Counted from the stretch's first letter, positions 52,241 through 60,536 are shown. The stretch is DNA of 64,000 nucleotides from JBMNCR01 sp049366695 (GCA_049366695.1 JBMNCR010000066.1:15724-79723); one strand, 5' to 3'. The notes: a model not told the origin generated them from the letters alone. Translations and numbers: made by a program.

Positions 52241-53674
52241 ATGTCAAGCAATAAAGAATTGGAGAAACTTTTGGTAAAAAGATACGATAATGCATGGACA
52301 CGAATAGATAATTTGGAAAAGAAATATGTAATGGAATTTTGTGAGAGATATAAGAAATATTTAGATAAATGTAAAACAGAGCGGGAATGTTCTTTATTTA
52401 TGGTTGAGATGGCAAAAAAAAACGGGTTTAAGTCTATTAAGGATTATATAAAAAATAAAGAGAAAATCAAGGTCGGAGATAAAATTTATGGCATATTTAA
52501 AGATAAAACCGTTGTTTTGTTTAAAATTGGGAAAGATGATTTAGAGAATGGAATGAATATTATTGGTTCTCATATTGATTGTCCAAGATTAGATTTAAAA
52601 CAAGCGCCATTATATCAAGATACCGAATTAGCTTTTTTTAAAACTCACTATTATGGTGGAATTAAAAAATATCAATGGACTACTATTCCTTTGGCTTTGC
52701 ATGGAATAATTGTGAAAGAAGATGGGACAAAAATAGATATATCTGTTGGTGAAAATGAGGATGAACCGGTATTTTTTATAACAGATTTATTACCTCATCT
52801 ATCTAGAGACCAAATGAGTAAAAAAATGAACGAAATATTTTCAGGAGAAGATTTAAATATATTAATAGGAAGTATACCAATTGAAGATGAAGATGAAAAA
52901 GAAAGTAATAATGTAAAACTAAGTATCCTTAAAATATTAAATGATAAATACAATATTAATGAAGAAGATTTTGCATCAGCCGAATTAGAAATAGTCCCAG
53001 CTGGGAAATCTAGGGATGTTGGTTTTGATAAAGGATTAATTGGTGGATATGGACATGATGATAGAGTTTGTGCTTTTGCATCCATAGAAGCACTTTTTAA
53101 TATAGAATCTACTAGCAGAACTTGTGTTGCTATTATGGCTGATAAAGAAGAGATAGGAAGTGTTGGGAATACTGGAATGAGTTCAAAGTATTTTGAAAAC
53201 ACTCTTAATGAAATTATATACTTATTAGGCTATAAAGAAAGAGATATTGTACTAAGAAGAACTTTAATGAATTCGAAATTTTTATCTGCAGATGTTAATG
53301 CTGCATTAGATCCAAATTTTCCAAATACTCATGATAAATATAATGCTGCATATATTGGCAAAGGACTTTTAGTAACTAAATATACTGGACATAAAGGTAA
53401 ATACAGTAGTAATGACGCAAATGCTGAATATATAGCTGAGATAAGAAAATTATTAAATGATAATAATATATGCTGGCAAATGGGTGAAATGGGAAAAGTG
53501 GATTTAGGAGGGGGAGGAACAATAGCGTATATACCTGCGCAATATGGTATGGATGTAATAGATGTTGGTATTGCGCTAATGAGTATGCATGCCCCTTATG
53601 AGATAGCAAGCAAAGTAGATATATATATGGCAAATAGAGGGTTTGAAGCTTTTTATAATACCAGTTTTAAATAA
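52241..53674 (+). CDS. M18 family aminopeptidase
   Basis: A 477-residue zinc aminopeptidase of peptidase family M18. Metal-binding and catalytic segments are visible: SHIDCPRLDLK (His), GGYGHDDRVCAFAS (Asp), MADKEEIGSVGNTG (Glu pair) and the final MSMHAPYEIASKVD (His). It removes N-terminal residues from peptides in the cytoplasm; acidic or hydrophobic preference cannot be told. AAAGGGAG precedes the ATG. Confidence 0.94.
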   Translation: MSSNKELEKLLVKRYDNAWTRIDNLEKKYVMEFCERYKKYLDKCKTERECSLFMVEMAKKNGFKSIKDYIKNKEKIKVGDKIYGIFKDKTVVLFKIGKDDLENGMNIIGSHIDCPRLDLKQAPLYQDTELAFFKTHYYGGIKKYQWTTIPLALHGIIVKEDGTKIDISVGENEDEPVFFITDLLPHLSRDQMSKKMNEIFSGEDLNILIGSIPIEDEDEKESNNVKLSILKILNDKYNINEEDFASAELEIVPAGKSRDVGFDKGLIGGYGHDDRVCAFASIEALFNIESTSRTCVAIMADKEEIGSVGNTGMSSKYFENTLNEIIYLLGYKERDIVLRRTLMNSKFLSADVNAALDPNFPNTHDKYNAAYIGKGLLVTKYTGHKGKYSSNDANAEYIAEIRKLLNDNNICWQMGEMGKVDLGGGGTIAYIPAQYGMDVIDVGIALMSMHAPYEIASKVDIYMANRGFEAFYNTSFK

Positions 53675-53703
53675 TTTTGAACAATTTTTTATTCGATGAT
53701 AGT

Positions 53704-53751
53704 ATAATAATTAAAAGTAAAATAATAAGAAATTCTACTTTTAATTATTAT
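53704..53751 (+). repeat. Long hairpin directly upstream of the coaE ribosome site
   Basis: A 16-bp perfect stem (ATAATAATTAAAAGTA at 53704-53719 with its complement at 53736-53751) with a 16-base loop, ending at the GGAGGA ribosome site. No T-run follows, so it is more likely an RNA control or stability structure than a terminator. Confidence 0.5.
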
Positions 53752-53763
53752 GGAGGATGTACA

Positions 53764-54384
53764 ATGAAAATATTTGGATTAACAGGCGGAATTGCTTCGG
53801 GAAAAAGTACTGTTTCAACCATATTAAGTGATGAGTTAAATATTAAAGTTATAGACGCAGATATATTGGCAAGAAAAGTAGTTGAGGTAAATTCTATTGC
53901 TTTAAAAAAAATTGTAATTGAATTTGGGATAGAAGTATTAAAAGATAATGAAAGTTTAGATAGGAAAAAACTGAGAGATATTGTATTTAAGGACAAGAAT
54001 AAAATAAAGTTATTAAATGACATTGTTCATCCTGAAGTAGATAAATTGTATAAAGGACTAATAAATAAATATAAAGAAGAATGCCAAGAATACGTAATCT
54101 ATGATTGTCCCTTATTAATTGAAGAAAATTTAATTAATAGAGTAGATAAAATTATTTTAGTAGTTGCAGATGAAAGTCTACAGATGCAAAGATTAATTTC
54201 GCGAGATAATTTAAGTAAAGAGCAGGCAAAAAAAATAATTGATATACAAATGAAGTCATATCAAAAATTAAAGGTTTCACATTATATCATTTTTAATGAT
54301 GGTAATTATGAAGATTTAAAATCAGGAGTTAATAGTTTGTGGGATACTATATTAGAACAACATAGCAATTGCACAAAAAAATAG
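53764..54384 (+). CDS. coaE: Dephospho-CoA kinase CoaE
   Basis: A 206-residue kinase for the last step of coenzyme A synthesis. P-loop GLTGGIASGKST is at residues 5-16, then DADILARKVVE, HPEVDKLY and CPLLIEENLINRVDKIILVVADESLQMQRLISRDNLS. ATG 53764 follows GGAGGATGTACA; an upstream frame start at 53677 lies in the hairpin region. The last codons (QHSNCTKK, stop) are duplicated 222 bases downstream. Confidence 0.94.
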   Translation: MKIFGLTGGIASGKSTVSTILSDELNIKVIDADILARKVVEVNSIALKKIVIEFGIEVLKDNESLDRKKLRDIVFKDKNKIKLLNDIVHPEVDKLYKGLINKYKEECQEYVIYDCPLLIEENLINRVDKIILVVADESLQMQRLISRDNLSKEQAKKIIDIQMKSYQKLKVSHYIIFNDGNYEDLKSGVNSLWDTILEQHSNCTKK

Positions 54385-54607
54385 TGTCAAGCATTTAAAT
54401 TTTCGGAACTCACTAAGCTCAAACAGCTGATAAATTTTTTACGGTTCTCATCTCCTTCTTTTGAAATAAGCGAAGCTAATGTTTTACTATTGTATTGATA
54501 ATATGCTTATATTCTCTGGGTAGTATTTTGCTTTGAATAACTGTTCATGCGATTACAGCGAAAGAAATGAGTAAGTAGACAACATAGCAATTATACAAAA
54601 AAATAGT
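54357..54607. mobile_element. Insertion with 29-bp direct duplication of the coaE 3' end
   Basis: The 29 bases at 54357-54385 (end of coaE, including its stop) recur at 54579-54607 with two differences; the second copy still reads QHSNYTKK and a stop. Between them are 193 bases of non-coding DNA (54386-54578), richer in structured GC words such as CGGAACTCACTAAGCTC. Pieces of it recur near 3592-3607 (TTCATGCGATT) and 41-70 (AAATAAGCGA...ATGTTTTA). This looks like insertion of a small repetitive element with a long target duplication, or an unequal duplication. Confidence 0.6.
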
Positions 54608-54671
54608 TGTGTTTTTCTGTATAACAGTTTATAATTAGCAAGACACTTTACTTATTTTTAGAGTTTTAACT

Positions 54672-54758
54672 GCGAGGGTGGTGGAACTGGAATACACGCA
54701 AGTTTGAGGGACTTGTGTCAGAAATGACTTGAGGGTTCGAATCCCTTCTCTCGCACCA
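54672..54758 (+). tRNA. tRNA-Leu (anticodon GAG)
   Basis: An 87-base tRNA with encoded CCA. The acceptor stem is GCGAGGG with CTCTCGC, discriminator A, then CCA. The anticodon stem CAAGT/ACTTG encloses the loop TTGAGGG, anticodon GAG at 54706-54708, reading CUC and CUU. The long variable arm and GGTTCGAAT T loop fit a type II leucine tRNA. Confidence 0.95.
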
Positions 54759-54801
54759 AATAAAATCTAATTAAAATAAATATTATATAAATTGTGAGTT
54801 T

Positions 54802-54829
54802 GCTTTTAGTTATCTAAAGGCTTTTTTTT
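54802..54829 (+). terminator. Terminator of tRNA-Leu
   Basis: GCTTTTAG (54802-54809) pairs with CTAAAGGC (54814-54821) with one G-T pair over a 4-base loop, followed by eight T. Confidence 0.8.
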
Positions 54830-55058
54830 ATTGAATTTGAAAGTCACCATATCATTTTGAACGAAATACAGTGAAGTTATAGGATTTGATTTTTGAATAC
54901 GGGATGTTGTTATCTTTATTATTGTTATAATAAAAATAATCTGATATTAATAGTGTTGAGCTTTGAATAATCGTCACTGTGAAAGTATATTAAAATAATA
55001 ATATATAACTGATATAGAAAAATACGAATACATGAAAATATCAAGATATATGAAAAAC
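54830..55058. other. Intergenic stretch between tRNA-Leu and lipB
   Basis: No gene, RNA or strong repeat recognised before the lipB promoter. Very AT-rich. Confidence 0.4.
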
Positions 55059-55087
55059 TTTACACTAAGGTTTTATTTAAGTATAAT
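55059..55087 (+). promoter_or_regulatory. Sigma-A promoter of lipB-lipA
   Basis: TTTACA (55059-55064), 17 bases, TATAAT (55082-55087), ending 27 bases before the lipB start. Both boxes are near consensus with ideal spacing. Confidence 0.75.
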
Positions 55088-55114
55088 AATTAAAAAACAA
55101 TAAAAGGTGACTCA

Positions 55115-55807
55115 ATGAAGGTAAACGTAATTAATTTAGGTGTTATGAAATATAATCAAACCTTAAAAATACAAGAAAAACTTCGGAAGATGAGAATTGA
55201 TAAAGTTATAGAAGATACTTTATTAATAGTGGAGCATGAGCCTGTAATAACTTTAGGTTGTAGAGGAAATAAGGAAAACATTAAAATTTCAAAAGAAAAT
55301 TTATCTTTTAAGGGAATAAATATTTATCAGACAAATAGAGGGGGCGATGTTACATATCATGGTCCTGGGCAGATTGTAGGGTATCCTATATTAGATCTTT
55401 ACAATCATGATCGTAGTGTGAAAAAACTTGTATGGAAGTTAAAAGAAATTTTTATTAGACTTTTAAAAGATATATACAATATTGAAGCGATAGGATTAGA
55501 TAAAGAATATACGGGTGTATGGATAAATGACAGTAAAATAACTGCTATAGGTATAGCCATAAGTCGTATGGTAACTATGCATGGATTTGCATTTAATGTA
55601 AATACAGATCTTGAATATTTTAAGTGGATTACTCCTTGTGGATTAGAAGGTAAGGGAGTAACATCTTTAAAAGAGTTAACAGGAGATGTATTAGACATTG
55701 AAAAAGTCAAAAGACAAGTAATAGATTATTTTCTAGAAGTGTTTAATGTGAAGGAAAATCATTTGTCATTTAAAGAAATTGATAATCTTATGGAGGAGTA
55801 TGAGTAA
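55115..55807 (+). CDS. lipB: Octanoyltransferase LipB
   Basis: A 230-residue lipoyl/octanoyl transferase. Motifs: EHEPVITLGCRG, RGGDVTYHGPGQIVGYPILDL, and the catalytic TPCGLEGKGVTSL with the active Cys. It transfers octanoate from acyl carrier protein to lipoyl domains, substrate for LipA. AAAGGTGA precedes the ATG; its stop overlaps lipA by one base, showing a two-gene operon. No lipoylated enzyme is encoded in the window. Confidence 0.94.
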   Translation: MKVNVINLGVMKYNQTLKIQEKLRKMRIDKVIEDTLLIVEHEPVITLGCRGNKENIKISKENLSFKGINIYQTNRGGDVTYHGPGQIVGYPILDLYNHDRSVKKLVWKLKEIFIRLLKDIYNIEAIGLDKEYTGVWINDSKITAIGIAISRMVTMHGFAFNVNTDLEYFKWITPCGLEGKGVTSLKELTGDVLDIEKVKRQVIDYFLEVFNVKENHLSFKEIDNLMEEYE

Positions 55808-56661
55808 TGAAAAAACCCGAATGGTTAAAAGTAACTATAAATGCTGGAAAGACTAAAGAAGTGACTGAAAAATTGAGAAATTTTAATTTAAATACTGTAT
55901 GTGAGGAAGCAAATTGTCCAAATAGAATGGAGTGTTTTGGAAAGAGAACTGCTACATTTATGATCTTAGGTAAAAACTGTACTAGAAATTGTAGTTTTTG
56001 TAATGTGGATAAAGATACTCCTAGTGAAGTAGATAAGGATGAACCAATGAAAGTTGCAAAAGTAATAAAAGGAATGGATATGAAACATATTGTTATAACG
56101 TCTGTGACTAGGGATGATTTGAAAGATGGGGGAGCAGAGCATTTTGTTAGAGTTTTAGAAGAGATTAGAAACTATAATAAAGGAATAACTGTGGAAGTTC
56201 TTATACCAGATTTTCAAGGTAATGAGAACGCTTTACAGAAAGTTGTAAATGCAAAACCAGAGATAATAAATCATAATATTGAAACAGTTCCTAGATTGTA
56301 TTCAAATGTTAGACCAATGGCAATATATAAAAGATCCCTAGAATTGCTTAAAAATGTTAAAATTATGGACAATAGAATTATTACAAAATCAGGAATAATG
56401 GTAGGCTTGGGAGAAAAATATGATGAAATTTTAGATTCGTTTAAAGATTTGAGACAAGTTAATTGCGATTTAATCACAATAGGACAATATCTTGCACCTT
56501 CTAAAAAACATCATCCAGTTATAGAATATATTCATCCAGAAATTTTTGAAAAGTATAAAGAGGAAGCTTTAAGTTTAGGGTTTAAATATGCTGCGTCCGC
56601 ACCTTTTGTTAGGAGCTCATATAATGCATATGAAGCTATAAATTCAATTAAGAAAATATAA
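55807..56661 (+). CDS. lipA: Lipoyl synthase LipA
   Basis: A 284-residue radical-SAM enzyme that inserts two sulfurs into the octanoyl group. The auxiliary cluster motif CEEANCPNRMEC and the radical-SAM motif CTRNCSFC are both intact, followed by VITSVTRDDLKDGGAEHFV and the C-terminal APFVRSSYNAYEA with the conserved RSSY. GGAGG lies upstream inside lipB. Confidence 0.96.
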   Translation: MKKPEWLKVTINAGKTKEVTEKLRNFNLNTVCEEANCPNRMECFGKRTATFMILGKNCTRNCSFCNVDKDTPSEVDKDEPMKVAKVIKGMDMKHIVITSVTRDDLKDGGAEHFVRVLEEIRNYNKGITVEVLIPDFQGNENALQKVVNAKPEIINHNIETVPRLYSNVRPMAIYKRSLELLKNVKIMDNRIITKSGIMVGLGEKYDEILDSFKDLRQVNCDLITIGQYLAPSKKHHPVIEYIHPEIFEKYKEEALSLGFKYAASAPFVRSSYNAYEAINSIKKI

Positions 56662-56712
56662 GAAATTTTATACATCTATCTATCATATATTTAATTAGGA
56701 TTGAAAAAATCG

Positions 56713-56749
56713 CCCAATTATTATACTATTATAATATATTGGTTTTTTT
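56713..56749 (+). terminator. Terminator-like hairpin after lipA
   Basis: CCCAATTATTATA pairs, with one bulge, with TATAATATATTGG and is followed by seven T (56743-56749). It lies only 17 bases before the next start codon. A weak promoter (TTGAAA 56701-56706, 17 bases, TACTAT 56724-56729) overlaps it. Confidence 0.55.
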
Positions 56750-56765
56750 GTGTTGGAGGGATACT

Positions 56766-57116
56766 ATGAAACTTGGTACTATTAAAGAAATACTAAAAGC
56801 GGAAATAGTATGTGGAAATGATTTGATTGATAACGAAGTTTATTTTGCTTGTGGTTGTGATTTAATGAGCGATGTGCTTCGATTTGCAAAAGATGAAATA
56901 GTGTTATTAACGGGACTCGTAAACATGCATGTATTAAGAACTGCTGAAATGGCTAATATACAAAATTTAATATTTGTAAGAAACAAAAAACCTACTAATG
57001 ACATCATTAAAGAAGCTATAGAACTAGGAATGGTAATAATGTGTACAAGACTACCACTTTTTGAAGCTTGTGGCAAATTATACAAAGAAGGTTTAGGAGA
57101 TGAAGGTAATGAATGA
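56766..57116 (+). CDS. DRTGG-domain protein (first copy)
   Basis: A 116-residue DRTGG-domain protein: MKLGTIKEILKAEIVCGNDL, FACGCDLMSDVLRFAKDEIVLLTGLVNMHVLRTAEMANIQNLIFVRNKKP. Such domains also occur inside phosphotransacetylase and CBS proteins and may bind a nucleotide or regulate a partner; the role of stand-alone copies is unknown. ATG 56766 follows GGAGGG. First of five genes (to 59911) packed without gaps around a hydrogenase-like protein. Confidence 0.85.
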   Translation: MKLGTIKEILKAEIVCGNDLIDNEVYFACGCDLMSDVLRFAKDEIVLLTGLVNMHVLRTAEMANIQNLIFVRNKKPTNDIIKEAIELGMVIMCTRLPLFEACGKLYKEGLGDEGNE

Positions 57117-57540
57117 AAAAACTTATAATGTAGCATATAAAATTGCATGTAGAGATTTTGCTAGTGCTGGTGATGCTTCGAGAAATATTAAAAGAACCCT
57201 TCAACAAATAGGAATAGATAATAAAATTATTAGAAGAGTATCCATTGCTACCTATGAAGCTGAAATGAATATCTCAATACATTCTTTAGGAGGAGAAATT
57301 ATTTTTTCAGTAGATAATAAAAATATTTATATTGAAAGTGTTGATCGGGGACCAGGTATCAAAGATATCAAATTGGCTATGACTGAAGGATATTCTACTG
57401 CAAGTAATGAAATACGAGAAATGGGTTTTGGCGCAGGAATGGGATTGCCAAATATGAAAGCATGTTCTGATGAATTTTCAATATCTTCAAAAGTTAATGA
57501 AGGCACAAAGATAAAAATGACATTTATGATTCGAAGGTGA
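57109..57540 (+). CDS. GHKL ATPase-fold protein (RsbW/SpoIIAB-like)
   Basis: A 143-residue HATPase-type protein like anti-sigma kinases: N box IATYEAEMNISIHS, G1 VDRGPGIKDI, G2 GFGAGMGLPNMKACSD. No histidine phospho-acceptor domain is attached, so it may phosphorylate or bind a partner protein. It overlaps the DRTGG gene by 8 bases. ATG 57109 is placed 8 bases after AGGAGA. Its association with hydrogenase-like genes recurs in the hyd operon downstream (60537). Confidence 0.85.
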   Translation: MNEKTYNVAYKIACRDFASAGDASRNIKRTLQQIGIDNKIIRRVSIATYEAEMNISIHSLGGEIIFSVDNKNIYIESVDRGPGIKDIKLAMTEGYSTASNEIREMGFGAGMGLPNMKACSDEFSISSKVNEGTKIKMTFMIRR

Positions 57541-57545
57541 ATAAT

Positions 57546-58889
57546 ATGAATGAGTATTATCATTCAGTAGTTTTAGATAAATCAAAATGTAAAGGCTGTA
57601 CTACTTGTCTAAGGTATTGTCCAACACAAGCTATAAGAATAAGAAACGGTAAAGCTGTGATTATTCAAGAAAAATGTATAGATTGTGGAGAATGTATTAG
57701 AGTTTGTCCTCATCATGCTAAAAATGCAATTACTGATAATATAGATAGGGTAAAGGATTATAGATACACTGTTGCTATACCTGCTCCTACTGTAATTGGG
57801 CAATTTAAACCTACAATAAGTATAAATAAAATACTTACTGCTATAAAGAGTTTAGGTTTTAATGAAGTGGTGGAAGCAGCTTATGGAGCTGAATTTGTGG
57901 GAGATGCTCTTAAGATGGAATTAGAAAAAAATAGTTATCATAGTCCAATTATTTCTTCAGCATGTCCTGCTGTAGTAAGACTTATCCAGGTTCGGTTTCC
58001 AGAATTAATTCCTCATATTATTAGATTAGAATCACCTATGGAGGTAACTGCTCGTATTACACTGTCACGATTAATTAAAGAATATGGGTTTGAGGAGCAT
58101 GAAGTAGGAATTTTTTTTATTACCCCATGTGCGGCTAAAGCCACAACTATAAATAATTATACTCCGTGGGATAGAGTAAAATCTTGTGTAAGTGGATCAA
58201 TTTCTATTAAAGATGTATATCCTGAAATACTTGAACGAGTTAAAACTATCAAAGAAGAAAATCTCCAAATAGCATCGGGTAAAGGTCTTATATGGGCGGA
58301 TTCCGGTGGTGAGGCAAATTATCTGACTGAAGAAAACGTTATTAATGTTGATGGTATACATAATGTTATTAGTGTTCTAGAGGAAATTGAAAGGGATAAA
58401 TTGGATGATATTGATTATTTTGAAGGCTTGGCATGCATTGGTGGATGTGTTGGAGGATGTCTTACTGTTGAGAATTCATTTATTTCCAAAAAAAGAATTG
58501 CAAATAGATTTAATGATAAAAATATGCCTAGTCATGTGGAAATAGAGAAAGTAAAGGAATATTATAATAAGGGAATATTAAGTAAAAATGATGAAATTCT
58601 CCCAAGACCTATGCCACCATTAGATACTGATTTATCTAAATCAATTGAAAAAATGACTAAAATTGATCAAATAGAAAAAACATTGCCGGGATTAGATTGT
58701 GGATCATGTGGGGCACCAGGATGTAGAGCGCTGGCTGAAGATATTGTCAGAAATCATGCAAGTGAGGTAGATTGTATATTTGTTTTAAGGGAAGCGATAA
58801 ATGAGTTGTCGAAAATTATGTATGACTTATCTGAAAAAGTTGTTCCAGTAATGAAGAAGGAAGAAGGAGAAGAAACCAATGAAGATTAA
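57546..58889 (+). CDS. Sensory-type [FeFe]-hydrogenase-like protein (HsfB-like)
   Basis: A 447-residue protein. Residues about 14-65 hold two 4Fe-4S motifs (CKGCTTCLRYCP and CIDCGECIRVCP). The hydrogenase core keeps all four H-cluster cysteines: Cys140 (SACP), Cys195 (TPCAAK), Cys297 and Cys301 (ACIGGCVGGC). The proton-relay Cys of catalytic enzymes (SCCP) is Ala here. A C-terminal FeS domain follows (LDCGSCGAPGCRALAEDIV). This fits a sensory or otherwise non-productive hydrogenase rather than a bulk H2 producer; that is inferred. It overlaps its neighbours on both sides. Confidence 0.85.
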   Translation: MNEYYHSVVLDKSKCKGCTTCLRYCPTQAIRIRNGKAVIIQEKCIDCGECIRVCPHHAKNAITDNIDRVKDYRYTVAIPAPTVIGQFKPTISINKILTAIKSLGFNEVVEAAYGAEFVGDALKMELEKNSYHSPIISSACPAVVRLIQVRFPELIPHIIRLESPMEVTARITLSRLIKEYGFEEHEVGIFFITPCAAKATTINNYTPWDRVKSCVSGSISIKDVYPEILERVKTIKEENLQIASGKGLIWADSGGEANYLTEENVINVDGIHNVISVLEEIERDKLDDIDYFEGLACIGGCVGGCLTVENSFISKKRIANRFNDKNMPSHVEIEKVKEYYNKGILSKNDEILPRPMPPLDTDLSKSIEKMTKIDQIEKTLPGLDCGSCGAPGCRALAEDIVRNHASEVDCIFVLREAINELSKIMYDLSEKVVPVMKKEEGEETNED

Positions 58890-59208
58890 AGATTTAATTC
58901 AGACTAGAAAATTTACCTTGTTAAATGAAGTGACAAGTCTTGATAAAGAAATAGAAAGTATTTATATTTGTGATTTACTTAGTTGGGTAATGTCTCATGC
59001 TGGGAATAAATGTGCTTGGATTACTGTACAAACACATGCTAATATTGTAGCTGTTGCTTTGCTTTTAGAAATGGCATGTATAATTATACCAGAAGGAATT
59101 AAACTTGAAGAAACTACTATAGTTAAAGCCATAGAAGAAGATATACCTATTATTTCAACCAAGTTGAACTCTTATGAAATAGCATCTATGTTTTCTAAAG
59201 AATATTAA
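58879..59208 (+). CDS. DRTGG-like domain protein (second copy)
   Basis: A 109-residue protein resembling the DRTGG copy at 56766 but diverged: MKIKDLIQTRKFTLLNEV, YICDLLSWVMSHAGNKCAWITVQTHANIVAVALLLEMACIIIPEG. It overlaps the hydrogenase-like gene by 11 bases and the PHP gene starts two bases after it. The pair of DRTGG genes flanking a hydrogenase-like gene suggests they form or regulate one complex. Confidence 0.75.
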   Translation: MKIKDLIQTRKFTLLNEVTSLDKEIESIYICDLLSWVMSHAGNKCAWITVQTHANIVAVALLLEMACIIIPEGIKLEETTIVKAIEEDIPIISTKLNSYEIASMFSKEY

Positions 59209-59209
59209 G

Positions 59210-59911
59210 ATGAAGTATGCAATAGATTTGCACATACACTCCTTGTTATCGCCTTGTGCAGATAATAATATGACGCCAAATAATATTGTTAATATGAGTA
59301 AAATAAAAGGATTAGATATAATATCTGTTACTGATCATAATTGCGCTCTTAATTTGCCAGCAATTAATACTTTGTGTAAAAGTGTGGGAATATCACTTTT
59401 GCCAGGAATGGAAGTAAATACAAAAGAAGAAATACATTTATTGTGTTACTTTGAAAGTGTTGATATAGCACTGGAATTTGGAGAATTTGTTTATAAATAT
59501 TTACCGAATATAAAAAATGATAAAAAGATATTTGGAGAGCAATTAGTGTTAGATGAAAATGATAATATTATTAATGAAGTACCAAAATTATTGATATCTG
59601 CAATAGACATAAGTGTTGAAAAAATAGTTGATACTGTAAAAAGTTTAAGAGGTAAAGTAGTACCAGCACATATAGATAGAAAAAGTTATAGTCTTTTATA
59701 TAATCTTGGTTTTATTCCATGTCACATGGATTTTAAAACATTAGAAATTTCTAATAGAAAAAATATAAATCTTATATCATCTCTAATCAATAAAAATAAT
59801 TATAAAATAATTACATCTTCTGATGCTCATTTTCTTGAGCAAATTTTAGAAAGAAAGCAATTTATGGAACTAAGTCAAAGGAAAATAATGAAAATACTGT
59901 CTAATTTATAA
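59210..59911 (+). CDS. PHP domain phosphoesterase
   Basis: A 233-residue PHP-type metal hydrolase: DLHIHSLLSPCADNNMTP, SVTDHNCALNLPAI, GMEVNTKEEIHLLCYF, VPAHIDRKS and ITSSDAHFL supply the expected His/Asp metal ligands. Relatives hydrolyse nucleoside 5',3'-bisphosphates or small phosphoesters; the substrate here is unknown. Last gene of the hydrogenase-like cassette. Confidence 0.88.
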   Translation: MKYAIDLHIHSLLSPCADNNMTPNNIVNMSKIKGLDIISVTDHNCALNLPAINTLCKSVGISLLPGMEVNTKEEIHLLCYFESVDIALEFGEFVYKYLPNIKNDKKIFGEQLVLDENDNIINEVPKLLISAIDISVEKIVDTVKSLRGKVVPAHIDRKSYSLLYNLGFIPCHMDFKTLEISNRKNINLISSLINKNNYKIITSSDAHFLEQILERKQFMELSQRKIMKILSNL

Positions 59912-59950
59912 AAAAAACAGAAATTGAATACGATAACAGTTAGAAAATAG

Positions 59951-59979
59951 TTTAAAAATGTAGACACATATGATAAAAT
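59951..59979 (+). promoter_or_regulatory. Putative sigma-A promoter of the hydrogenase operon
   Basis: TTTAAA (59951-59956), 17 bases, TAAAAT (59974-59979). The transcription start would fall near 59986, directly before the two Rex-like operators. Confidence 0.55.
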
Positions 59980-59989
59980 AGGGAACATA

Positions 59990-60007
59990 TTGTTATAATT
60001 ATAACAA
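59990..60007 (+). promoter_or_regulatory. Rex-like operator 1
   Basis: TTGTTATAATTATAACAA is a perfect 18-bp palindrome matching the Rex consensus TTGTTAANNNNTTAACAA at all but two of its defined positions. Rex represses fermentative and hydrogenase genes when NADH is low relative to NAD+. Confidence 0.75.
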
Positions 60008-60013
60008 AAAATA

Positions 60014-60031
60014 AAGTTATTATAATAACAA
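60014..60031 (+). promoter_or_regulatory. Rex-like operator 2
   Basis: AAGTTATTATAATAACAA has a perfect 14-bp palindrome core (60016-60029) and matches the Rex half-site fully on one side. Its centre is 24 bases from that of operator 1, little more than two helical turns, so two Rex dimers could bind on nearly the same face. Confidence 0.65.
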
Positions 60032-60059
60032 AGTTAATTATTTTGAGGAGGGTTTGCAT

Positions 60060-60530
60060 TTGTTAGAACAAGTTATTATTGAAAATCTTGACGAATTAAA
60101 GAGAATAATTGACAAACACAAAGGTACACCAGGATGTTTGATGCAAATTTTACAAGATGCTCAAACTCTATATGGTTATTTGCCTATAGAAGTGCAGGAG
60201 ATGATAGCGGAAGAATTGGATGTCCCGTTAACAGAAGTTTTTGGAGTATCTACTTTTTATTCACAATTTACACTTACACCCAAGGGAAAATATACTATTG
60301 GTGTTTGTTTAGGAACAGCATGTTATGTAAAAGGATCTCAAGAGATAATCGATAAAATATGTGAAGAATTAAATGTAGAGGTAGGAGAAACTACAGAAGA
60401 CGGAAAATTTACATTAGAGGCTACAAGATGTGTTGGGGCATGTGGATTAGCTCCTGTTTTGATGGTAAACGACGATGTTTATGGTAGGTTAACATCTAAA
60501 GACGTAAAAGGAATTCTAGAAAAGTATTGA
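60060..60530 (+). CDS. hndA: NADH-dependent hydrogenase subunit HydC/HndA (NuoE-like)
   Basis: A 156-residue NuoE-type [2Fe-2S] protein: the four cluster cysteines are in CLGTACYVKGS and RCVGACGLAP. It passes electrons between flavin and iron-sulfur centres of the bifurcating hydrogenase. TTG 60060 lies 7 bases after GAGGAGGG; TTG 60054 is too close. First gene of the Rex-type-controlled operon. Confidence 0.93.
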   Translation: MLEQVIIENLDELKRIIDKHKGTPGCLMQILQDAQTLYGYLPIEVQEMIAEELDVPLTEVFGVSTFYSQFTLTPKGKYTIGVCLGTACYVKGSQEIIDKICEELNVEVGETTEDGKFTLEATRCVGACGLAPVLMVNDDVYGRLTSKDVKGILEKY

Positions 60531-60536
60531 TTGCCA

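Noticed and set aside
60134..60355. 73-codon plus-strand frame within hndA
   Set aside because: Different frame inside a clearly coding NuoE-type gene, no family resemblance.
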